Positions 14,693 to 21,361 of a DNA stretch of 29,328 nucleotides are shown piece after piece (the stretch's first letter is position 1; every line of letters begins with the position of its first letter). Source of the stretch: Deltaproteobacteria bacterium (GTDB lineage Bacteria; Desulfobacterota; Desulfobulbia; Desulfobulbales; VMSU01); assembly GCA_021789795.1 (NCBI GenBank), contig JAJYJA010000005.1, forward strand, positions 1 to 29,328. Direction: 5' to 3'. The position numbers were made by a program, and so were the translations under genes. A model generated the notes under the pieces. That model saw nothing but the letters and a program-made list of their open reading frames with translations, was not told where the DNA came from and made no database searches.

Positions 14693-15653
14693 AGCGTGCC
14701 GGATTCGGCTCTTCGAAGCGTTCGATTCCAAGGGATGATAACGCCCTTTCCCCATCCGGTTCTGTGTGCATCGACAAGAAAATTCCTTTCAGCCAGGCCT
14801 TTCTGGCCGTGGGAAGGGCTCGCGGCACCACCACAGGCGGGATGCCAAATTCTGGAGACTGGCCAATCACGGCAATCTGTTGCGCGACCCGCGGGTTATG
14901 TCGACTGACGAAGTCAAAAATCAGGCTATCCACGGCCGCGCCGTCGGCGAGGCCGTCCATGACTGCGGCAATGGAACGATCATGGCTGTAGGTAAAAAAG
15001 GTGTGGGCGAAAAAGGTTTCCGGTTGTTTCCCCAGGTGTTGCAGCAGGAAAAGCGGATAGTGATAGCCGGAGTTGGAAAGCGGGTCGGTGAAGGCAAAGC
15101 GCTTGCCACGCAGGTCGTCGAACGACTTGATTGAGGCGGCTGCCGGGGCGATAATCAGCGAGCGATAGGTGGTTTTGCCGTTGATGCGTGGCACGACGAG
15201 CAATTCCAAATCCTGCCGCCGGGAGCTGTCGCGATAGGCGCCGGTGCAGATGAACCCCACGTCCACCACGGCCCTGACCAGCAGATCATTGATTTCCTGA
15301 TAGCTCTTTCGTTGCACCAGGGTCGTCGGCAGCCCGGTCTTGTGCTGAAGATAGGCGATGAAGGGTTGGTAGGAGTCGATCGTTCCGGTCGGCGAGAGAA
15401 CAGCGGCGACCGCCACCCGCAAGGTGTCAGGACGGGCAGATGGGACATTTTCCGGCAACGGGGCAAGGTGGTCGAGCCGGATGACCGTCTGCCTTTCCTG
15501 CCGACGTTCGCAGCCCGAAACAAGACCAAAGACTAGCAGTAGGGCCGGCACAAAAAAAAGCACCCCCAAAAAAAACTTGGCTCCTCGCCTTGTTAAATGA
15601 TCAACTCCAAGCACTCCCTCGATAGTCACAAAAACACCATCATTCACCGGCAA
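14682..15653 (-). CDS. PhnD/AioX-family substrate-binding lipoprotein, likely oxyanion sensor for the kinase
   Basis: A 323-aa periplasmic binding protein of the phosphate/phosphite/phosphonate (PhnD) family. A hydrophobic leader ends in a lipobox (GLVSGC, Cys48), so it is a lipoprotein. The core motifs are LRVAVAAVLSPTGTIDSYQP, the mid block DVGFICTGAYRD, and the FAFTDPLSNSGYHYP motif typical of PhnD and of the sensor part of TtrS. Apart from Cys48, Cys136 is the only cysteine, in the block where the arsenite sensor AioX carries a functional cysteine. There is no ABC transporter nearby; it is instead coupled to a histidine kinase, which argues for sensing rather than uptake. The ligand is unknown (tetrathionate, other S/Se oxyanion, arsenic or antimony). 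It overlaps the upstream Fe-S gene by 14 bases. Confidence 0.85.
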   Translation of the reverse strand: MPVNDGVFVTIEGVLGVDHLTRRGAKFFLGVLFFVPALLLVFGLVSGCERRQERQTVIRLDHLAPLPENVPSARPDTLRVAVAAVLSPTGTIDSYQPFIAYLQHKTGLPTTLVQRKSYQEINDLLVRAVVDVGFICTGAYRDSSRRQDLELLVVPRINGKTTYRSLIIAPAAASIKSFDDLRGKRFAFTDPLSNSGYHYPLFLLQHLGKQPETFFAHTFFTYSHDRSIAAVMDGLADGAAVDSLIFDFVSRHNPRVAQQIAVIGQSPEFGIPPVVVPRALPTARKAWLKGIFLSMHTEPDGERALSSLGIERFEEPNPARYAP

Positions 15654-16164
15654 TCAGTTGGAGGATATGCCCCTTCGCTGCCTGATCAGCTTGCAAGGGG
15701 AGGCATGACTCTACGTCGAGCTCGGCAAGAGCGAGTTTGGTAGCAAATGCCAGGCACGATGATTCTCCGCATAGGGCGCAGTTGGTTTTCGGAAGAAACT
15801 TATATATGCCAAAGGCCTGCGGGCGTTTGCGGCTGCGTTGGTTAGGGGTGATGGTCTCTCGTCTCTCCCACAGGTCATTCAAAAAGACCACAGTCGCCAA
15901 AATGGCCTCTCGGCCTTCAATGAGGTCGGGAACGGTTGCCACAGATAGCTCCCCAGGCCTCAGGGCGACCTTGTAGCTGCCCAGCCTGAAGATGATCACC
16001 GGCTCTTCGGTATCAAAGGATATCACCTTTGCCACGGCATTCACATAGGGCATGACAGGTGAGAGGTCTTTTACCGTCTTCATTCTTGCCTTGTAACAGG
16101 CCTTGCCTATATGACAGGCCGCCGACTCAAGCGTGGGTTCTTCGCAGGTGATGAATTCTTCCAT
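15640..16164 (-). CDS. Fe-S cluster protein with CX2CX4CX16C domain, function unknown
   Basis: A 174-aa soluble protein. The C-terminal part carries Cys129, Cys132, Cys137 and Cys154 (KTNCALCGESSCLAFATKLA...ESCLPL), the [4Fe-4S] motif found in the corrinoid protein of acetyl-CoA synthase, RnfB-like proteins and corrinoid reductive activators. The N-terminal 120 residues form a separate domain with a strand-rich core (AKVISFDTEEPVIIFRLGSYKVALRPGE shortened here to its key residues 45-72) and three more cysteines (7, 17, 23). It has no signal peptide, so it should be cytoplasmic. The start ATG at 16164 has GAGAGGAG eight bases upstream, which is better than the in-frame GTG at 16173. It is first in the regulator operon. 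A redox-sensing or electron-transfer role is only a guess. Confidence 0.75.
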   Translation of the reverse strand: MEEFITCEEPTLESAACHIGKACYKARMKTVKDLSPVMPYVNAVAKVISFDTEEPVIIFRLGSYKVALRPGELSVATVPDLIEGREAILATVVFLNDLWERRETITPNQRSRKRPQAFGIYKFLPKTNCALCGESSCLAFATKLALAELDVESCLPLQADQAAKGHILQLIAGE

Positions 16165-16197
16165 GCTGGTCACTCCTCTCTCTTTTTGCAGTCCAAG

Positions 16198-16225
16198 CTT
16201 ATACTCATGGCGTAGCAGACATCAA
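16198..16225 (-). promoter_or_regulatory. Candidate sigma70 promoter of the Fe-S / sensor / kinase / regulator operon
   Basis: On the minus strand, TTGATG (16225-16220) and TATAAG (16203-16198) are separated by 16 bp, giving 4 of 6 and 5 of 6 matches to the consensus hexamers. It points at the Fe-S protein gene, whose start lies 34 bp downstream of the -10, with the ribosome-binding site between them. The interval 16165-16294 contains no gene, so a promoter here is expected. Confidence 0.45.
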
Positions 16226-16294
16226 CATCAGAATACTCTTCAATTTTTGGTCATACGATTGTCTCCGCCTGTTCCATGGCCAATTTCCTGCACT

Positions 16295-17002
16295 TCACCC
16301 CAAGAAAGGCGTTACCGTAAAATAGACCCCTAGACCGGCGATCACCACGGCCGCCAGTTTTCGCATGACGGCCACGATCTTCTGCCCGGCACGACTGTGC
16401 AAGAGCCCCATAGTGCGGGCGGAGAACATGCCGCAAACGATGAGCGGCAGACAGTGGCCGACGCCAAATAGTACCAGCATGGTGACGCCGGTGGCAATGG
16501 CCTTCTGCAGGGTGATGAGGCCCAAAATGGGGGCGATGAAGCCGAAGGTGCAGACCCCGGACAGAAAGCCGTAGGCTAAGCCGAGGATAAAGGCCCCTTT
16601 CGCGCCTTGGATTTGAAAGCGGGAAAGCACGTTGCCGGTAGCCGAGCACTGCGGCGGCTGCAACAGTGTCCAGGCCACCCAGAGAAGTAGCACCCCCACC
16701 GCCGCCTGCCACCAGGGGCCGACATCGCCCAGCATCCGTCCCGCCAGGGCGCAGATCAGACCGACTACCATGATGGTGATAAAGATGCCGACGGCGAACA
16801 GTACCGCAAACCGCGCCGCCAGCCGGGGCGGCGGGATTATCTTCTGCCCGGCCACGTAGGCGATCAGAAGCGGGATGGATGCCATGTGGCAGGGGGAGAG
16901 CAGCACCGAGACCATGCCCCAGAAAAACGAACCGGCAAAGGCTAACCCACCGCCATGACTCATCCATTCGTTGATGGCGAGGCTAGACTCGGCAAACATC
17001 AC
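16295..17002 (-). CDS. ccdA: CcdA-family membrane thiol:disulfide reductant transporter
   Basis: A 235-aa inner-membrane protein with about six hydrophobic segments. It moves reducing equivalents from cytoplasmic thioredoxin to periplasmic thioredoxin-like proteins. The two redox cysteines are in the expected places: Cys38 in LLSPCHMASIPLL after the first helix and Cys151 in FLSGVCTFGFIAPIL in the mirrored helix. It is a short single-domain CcdA rather than full DsbD. Its ATG overlaps the stop of the upstream thioredoxin lipoprotein gene by 4 bases, so that protein (CIPC) is its most likely periplasmic partner. Uses in this context could be cytochrome maturation or keeping envelope thiols and sulfurtransferases reduced. 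Confidence 0.92.
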   Translation of the reverse strand: MMFAESSLAINEWMSHGGGLAFAGSFFWGMVSVLLSPCHMASIPLLIAYVAGQKIIPPPRLAARFAVLFAVGIFITIMVVGLICALAGRMLGDVGPWWQAAVGVLLLWVAWTLLQPPQCSATGNVLSRFQIQGAKGAFILGLAYGFLSGVCTFGFIAPILGLITLQKAIATGVTMLVLFGVGHCLPLIVCGMFSARTMGLLHSRAGQKIVAVMRKLAAVVIAGLGVYFTVTPFLG

Positions 17003-17397
17003 TTCACCGCCAGTAATTTGTCAAGCTGCTCAACCAGGGCCGGCTTCTCCAGAAAGCCCACATGACGGAACACCTCCTTGCCCTGCCGGTCGTAAATAAT
17101 CTGGGTGGGGATGGCGCTGACCTGAAAGTGCTTGGCCTGCTCCGATTTCTTCCAGACGTCGATAAAAATCACCTGCGCCCGGCCCTGGTATTGCGTTTTC
17201 AATTCCTCCAGGATCGGGGCCATCATCTTGCAGGGTATACAGGTTGTGGCGCCCAGGTCAACCAAGGTGACCGTGTTTTTAACCGGGATACCGGGCACGA
17301 CCTCCACGCCACTGGCGGTCTTCTCCCCGGCATTAGAACAGCCGGTGAAGGCAATGAGCGAGGTTAGCAGGCACAGACTGATGAATGATCTCTTCAT
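16999..17397 (-). CDS. Thioredoxin-fold lipoprotein with CIPC active site
   Basis: A 132-aa protein. The lipoprotein signal ends at Cys20 (LIAFTGCSN) and is followed by a thioredoxin fold with Cys53-Ile-Pro-Cys56 (TTCIPCKMMAPILEEL) and cis-proline (VSAIPTQIIYD). It is a periplasmic, membrane-tethered thioredoxin, presumably reduced by the CcdA encoded just downstream. AAGGAG lies nine bases before the ATG at 17397, so the gene can start translation on its own, yet the ATG also overlaps the stop of the CDF exporter frame as ATGA. The substrate is not shown by sequence; the nearby secreted rhodanese is a reasonable candidate. Confidence 0.93.
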   Translation of the reverse strand: MKRSFISLCLLTSLIAFTGCSNAGEKTASGVEVVPGIPVKNTVTLVDLGATTCIPCKMMAPILEELKTQYQGRAQVIFIDVWKKSEQAKHFQVSAIPTQIIYDRQGKEVFRHVGFLEKPALVEQLDKLLAVK

Positions 17398-18491
17398 ACT
17401 GGCAATCTCCTTGTTATGAATGGTGGTGGTACGAAAAAATCCGCCGGACGTGACGCCTTTCCCGCATTATGATTTTTCAATCCCGCCTGTTGGGCTTTTG
17501 CATCACCACGGTTAGCCCCCGCCAGCCGGTCTAGGTCTAAGCCCCCCGCCTTACCCGGCCAACAGTAGCCATGCTGCTCTCGATTGTTGGTGTGACAGAG
17601 GCCGTCCGCATCCTCCTGCTCTATTTGCACGGTGGTGTGGTGAATCGCGAAATCATGGCGCAGTTCTGCGGCGATGCGGTGCAGGAACGCGTCACTGCCA
17701 CCGCCGGGCATGACCAGATGGGCGGTGAGGACATTTTCGGTGGTGCTGGCTGCCCAGATGTGGAGATCATGGACGCACTGCACCCCCGGCAGCCCGGTGA
17801 GATAGTCGAGCACCGCCTCCGCCTCGATATGGTCTGGTACCCCGGCCATGGTGAGATGGAGCGAATCCTTCAACAGACCCCAGCCAGCAATGAGGACCAC
17901 GAGGGCGATGCCTATGGAAATCAACGGGTCGAGCCAGTTCCAGCCGGTGGCCATGATGGCGAATCCGGCCACTACCACCCCGGCCGAGACCGCGGCATCG
18001 GCAGCCATGTGCAGGAAGGCCCCCTTGATATTGAGATCATTCTTCCGGCCCGCCATGAAAAGCAGCGCAGTGGCGGTGTTGATCACCACCCCGATGGCGG
18101 CGACCACGATGACGGCCATGCCGTTTACCTCGGCAGGATGGCGCAGTCGGCCCACCGCCTCCCAGAGTATGACCCCGATGGCGGCATACAAAAACAGTGC
18201 GCTTCCCAGGGAGACCAGGATGGTGCCTTTTTTGAAACCATAGGTGTGCCGGGCTGTGGCCCCGCGCTTGGCCAGGGCCATGCCGCCCCAGGCCAGGAGC
18301 AGGGTCATGACGTCGCTTAAGTTATGCCCGGCGTCGGCCATCAGCGCCAGGGAGTTGGCCAGGAAGCCGTAGCCCCCCTCTACCAGGACAAAGATCAGGT
18401 TCAAGGCAATGCCGATGGCAAAGGCCCGGCTGAAGTCAACGGGGGCGTGGCTGTGGCCATGCCCTTGGCAGTGATCGTGATTGTGTGACAT
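17394..18491 (-). CDS. Cation diffusion facilitator (CzcD/ZitB-like) with unusual C-terminal tail
   Basis: A divalent metal/proton antiporter of the CDF family, about 365 aa. A His-rich N-terminus (MSHNHDHCQGHGHSH) is followed by six membrane segments with the metal-site motifs ALMADAGHNLSDV in helix 2 and HMAADAAVSAGVV in helix 5, then a cytoplasmic domain (VQCVHDLHIWA, FAIHHTTVQIEQ). Zn or a similar metal is the likely substrate. The family normally ends soon after VQIEQED; here about 65 more residues follow (from NNREQHGYCW on), polar and without a recognisable fold, to a stop overlapping the thioredoxin start. The start at 18491 is chosen because GGGGGGA lies six bases upstream; GTG 18506 is an alternative. 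Confidence 0.92.
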   Translation of the reverse strand: MSHNHDHCQGHGHSHAPVDFSRAFAIGIALNLIFVLVEGGYGFLANSLALMADAGHNLSDVMTLLLAWGGMALAKRGATARHTYGFKKGTILVSLGSALFLYAAIGVILWEAVGRLRHPAEVNGMAVIVVAAIGVVINTATALLFMAGRKNDLNIKGAFLHMAADAAVSAGVVVAGFAIMATGWNWLDPLISIGIALVVLIAGWGLLKDSLHLTMAGVPDHIEAEAVLDYLTGLPGVQCVHDLHIWAASTTENVLTAHLVMPGGGSDAFLHRIAAELRHDFAIHHTTVQIEQEDADGLCHTNNREQHGYCWPGKAGGLDLDRLAGANRGDAKAQQAGLKNHNAGKASRPADFFVPPPFITRRLPV

Positions 18492-18521
18492 TGGAAATCC
18501 CCCCACAAGGAAAATTTTTCG

Positions 18522-20282
18522 CTATTGTAGCCGGTAGGAACGGTCTTCCGCCCTGATTTTGTCGGCGCTTCCGTCATAATCAGGGGTCGTTTCCACCACC
18601 GGCCAGTCGGTATCGCTGGTGTAGGTCTGATATTGTTTCGGGTTGTTGATCGTGGCTGAAGGCCTGAAAACAACGTGTTCGGAGCGGTGGACGGTATCCC
18701 AGCGGGGATTGCCTCGCAAGCTTCCGCCAGGCTTGACCTGAGAGGCTGGGACTGGCTTGCCGGTGGCGGCATTGACAAATTTTTCCCCGTCCCACTCCAG
18801 GTAGTTGTTCATGCCGTCAAAGACGTAGAGCGCCGGGATCATGGCAGGGTAGCCGGGATAGACCAGCTGGCTGTCTTTTCTGACGTAGGTGGTGTCCGCT
18901 GGTTCGAAGGCGGTCAGGTTTGACCACTCCATCCACGAGCCGTCATATATCCGCACATTCGTAAAACCGCAGATCTCGTGCAGGGCGTAAAAATAAAAGG
19001 ACGAGAGCGCTCCGGAATTGCAGTAGAGGATGACCGGTTTCGTGCCGTCGATTCCCGCTTTGGCGAAGAGGGCGAGGAGTTCCGCCTTGCTCTTGAAACG
19101 GTTGTCCGGGGTGACCAGCATGGGCACGGTGATGTTGTAGGCCGGAGTTTTGGTGAGATGGGCGCCCTTGATAATCCCCTCGAAGGCGGCGCTCTTGATG
19201 CTGATCGGGATGGCGAAATGATCCATCTTGGGGGTGCTGTGGATCCCCAGGTAGGGATTGGGGAACTGGATGGGGGGATTGGCTTTCATGTCAAAGGCGG
19301 CGCGCGGGGTTTTGCCGTCATTGGCTGCGGCGGCGAAGAGCATCTCGCTCAGACTGAAGACGGCTTTGTCCGCATGGCGGGTAAAGAGTTTATCCGCTGG
19401 ATTGTAGCTGAAGCCTGGCACCTGATAGAGATCTGGAATCGAGTCGCTGCCCGCTGCGCCGTCCGTGTGCCGTTCATCCTTCAGATAAAAGGCGGCCGGC
19501 GGCTGGCGGTTATCCAGCAGATAGACCTCGCCATTGCTGGTCTTGTTGTTGTCAACCAGGGAGATCATTTCTTGCAGGCTCACCCGGACATCAAGATGTT
19601 TGGGGGTAAAACCGGCAACGCTGATCTTCGAGGCGGTGACAGGGGGCGTCTGTGTCCCTTTTTCCAGGGGATAACCGGCAAAGGCATACCCTTTGTTGCT
19701 GCCGTCCAGAAGTTTGATTTTATCCTGGGGGAACCCCCAATAATACAGGGTCCACCAGAGGCGCGCGCCGCAGACCATCCAGGGATTTTGCTGGGAACTG
19801 GTGAGAACCAGTACATCGCCGGGGGTGATTCCGAGCCCCTGGAGCATGGCGTCGAACTGGGCGCCGCCGGCGACCTCATGTTCGGTATTGATGGGGCCAT
19901 CATTGCGGAGGGCCACCTCGCCTCCTAAATGGGATGTCAGGTAAAGCGACCCAGGGATGTGACCCAGGGCGCCCTTCCGCTCAAGCTGGAGAATAAGTTT
20001 GTATTGAGGGGAGTGTTCGCCGTACTTGCCGGCGGTCATCCGCTTCAACTTTTCCGCGTCTCCGGCGAACCATGTTTCTTTGTCTCCCGGATTGGGGGTC
20101 ACGTCAATGATGACGACCCGCTCTCCCTGCTCGGTGCGGAAGCCATTGTCGATCCATTTTTGCAGTCGCGCCGGCTCGACAAGCGAGCTGGCCGATGCCG
20201 CCAGAACTGGCAGCGCGGCCCCCAAGAGGAGGAAAAGAAGGAAGATTGGCAACCGGGGGTTTTTCCGTAGCAAGAAGCGCAT
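18522..20282 (-). CDS. Secreted multidomain rhodanese (sulfurtransferase)
   Basis: A 586-aa exported protein built from rhodanese-like domains. A signal peptide (RFLLRKNPRLPIFLLFLLLG, cleavage near AASAS) is followed by a first rhodanese domain (residues about 35-210; GHIPGSLYLTSHLGGE, then VLVLTSSQQNPW, where the catalytic cysteine position has no Cys), a middle region, and a C-terminal rhodanese domain with a complete active-site loop at Cys421 (VILYCNSGALSSFYFYALHE). The last 130 residues are an extra domain. The protein probably moves sulfane sulfur in the periplasm, from thiosulfate, polysulfide or tetrathionate products. The start at 20282 has GAGGA eight bases upstream; the longer frame from 20372 would run into the preceding gene. 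Confidence 0.88.
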   Translation of the reverse strand: MRFLLRKNPRLPIFLLFLLLGAALPVLAASASSLVEPARLQKWIDNGFRTEQGERVVIIDVTPNPGDKETWFAGDAEKLKRMTAGKYGEHSPQYKLILQLERKGALGHIPGSLYLTSHLGGEVALRNDGPINTEHEVAGGAQFDAMLQGLGITPGDVLVLTSSQQNPWMVCGARLWWTLYYWGFPQDKIKLLDGSNKGYAFAGYPLEKGTQTPPVTASKISVAGFTPKHLDVRVSLQEMISLVDNNKTSNGEVYLLDNRQPPAAFYLKDERHTDGAAGSDSIPDLYQVPGFSYNPADKLFTRHADKAVFSLSEMLFAAAANDGKTPRAAFDMKANPPIQFPNPYLGIHSTPKMDHFAIPISIKSAAFEGIIKGAHLTKTPAYNITVPMLVTPDNRFKSKAELLALFAKAGIDGTKPVILYCNSGALSSFYFYALHEICGFTNVRIYDGSWMEWSNLTAFEPADTTYVRKDSQLVYPGYPAMIPALYVFDGMNNYLEWDGEKFVNAATGKPVPASQVKPGGSLRGNPRWDTVHRSEHVVFRPSATINNPKQYQTYTSDTDWPVVETTPDYDGSADKIRAEDRSYRLQ

Positions 20283-20310
20283 GCAACGTTCCTCGTTCAA
20301 GTGTGTGGAA

Positions 20311-21321
20311 TTATTCCAGTGTGAATCCTTTGCGAAACAAGGCCAGGCAGGCGTCAACGGCCTCCGGGGCATAACGGCTGCCCCGGTAGGCCTCTATCTC
20401 CGCCAGGGCCGGGGCAATCCCGTTGGCCGGCCGGTAAGGCCGATATGAGGCCATCGCCTCGACCACATCGGCCACCGTCAGGATGCTCGCCTCCAGGAGT
20501 ATCTCGTCGCCCGCAAGTTCCAACGGGTAACCGGTGCCGTCCCTCCGTTCGTGGTGCTCTAGGACGATGCGGGCAACCGGCCAGGGGAACTCTATGCCCG
20601 CCAGTATTTCATAGCCGGCCTGGACATGGGTTTTGATGAGACCCATCTCGATTTCCGACAGCCGCCCCGGTTTGCTGAGAATCTCGGCCGGCACGGAGAG
20701 CTTGCCGAGATCGTGGACGCTGGCCGCCGTGCGAATACCGTTGATCCGTTCCGCCGGCAGCCCCATTTCGCCGGCGATGGCGCAGGCCAACCGGGCTACC
20801 CGCTGCTGGTGCCCGGCGGTGTAGGGGTCTCGCTTTTCCACTGCCGAGGCCAGGGCATGGATCGTTTGCTCGAACAGCCGCCGCGACTTCTGCAGAGTCT
20901 CGCGCAGCGCTTCTTCCATCCGCTTGCGCTCGCTGATATCGGCCGCCACCGCCATGAGCCCGACGATGGCACCGGACCCGTCACGCAGGGGTGCCGTGGA
21001 TACGCTGATGTCAACAGGCGAGCCGTCCTTTTTGCGGACGTGCAATTCCTTGCCGGTATATACCTCTCCGGCCAGGGCGCGATCCCGCAACTGCCGGAAC
21101 TCTTCTCCCTGCCCCTCGGGAACGATGGGATTTTTATGCCCCAGGATCTCCTGTTCCGCCCAACCGAACAGACCCTCGGCAGCCTGGTTCCAGAGCAAAA
21201 TCAAGGCGTCCCGGTCAACGGCAAAGGTCGCCAGCGGCGACCCCTGGACCAGCGACCAGAGGGTCTGGAGACCGATCTGTTCCGCGGTCATCCGTTGTCT
21301 GGCGGCAGGTTTTGATTTCAT
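20311..21321 (-). CDS. PAS domain / HD-GYP phosphodiesterase
   Basis: A 336-aa cytoplasmic signalling protein. An N-terminal PAS domain (residues about 25-130, GSPLATFAVDRDALILLWNQ through GLMAVAADISERKRMEE) is joined by a short helical linker to an HD-GYP domain (about 150-330) with His203-Asp204 (SVHDLGKLSVPAEIL), His256-His257-Glu258 and the intact GYP signature (RRDGTGYP, 264-266). It should hydrolyse cyclic-di-GMP in response to a signal at the PAS domain. The start at 21321 has GAGGGGG five bases upstream. No receiver domain is fused. It lies 28 bp upstream of the rhodanese gene, in the same run. Confidence 0.92.
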   Translation of the reverse strand: MKSKPAARQRMTAEQIGLQTLWSLVQGSPLATFAVDRDALILLWNQAAEGLFGWAEQEILGHKNPIVPEGQGEEFRQLRDRALAGEVYTGKELHVRKKDGSPVDISVSTAPLRDGSGAIVGLMAVAADISERKRMEEALRETLQKSRRLFEQTIHALASAVEKRDPYTAGHQQRVARLACAIAGEMGLPAERINGIRTAASVHDLGKLSVPAEILSKPGRLSEIEMGLIKTHVQAGYEILAGIEFPWPVARIVLEHHERRDGTGYPLELAGDEILLEASILTVADVVEAMASYRPYRPANGIAPALAEIEAYRGSRYAPEAVDACLALFRKGFTLE

Positions 21322-21361
21322 TTCAACCCCCTCTGGCCCGTGTGGTGACACAGCAACCCCA

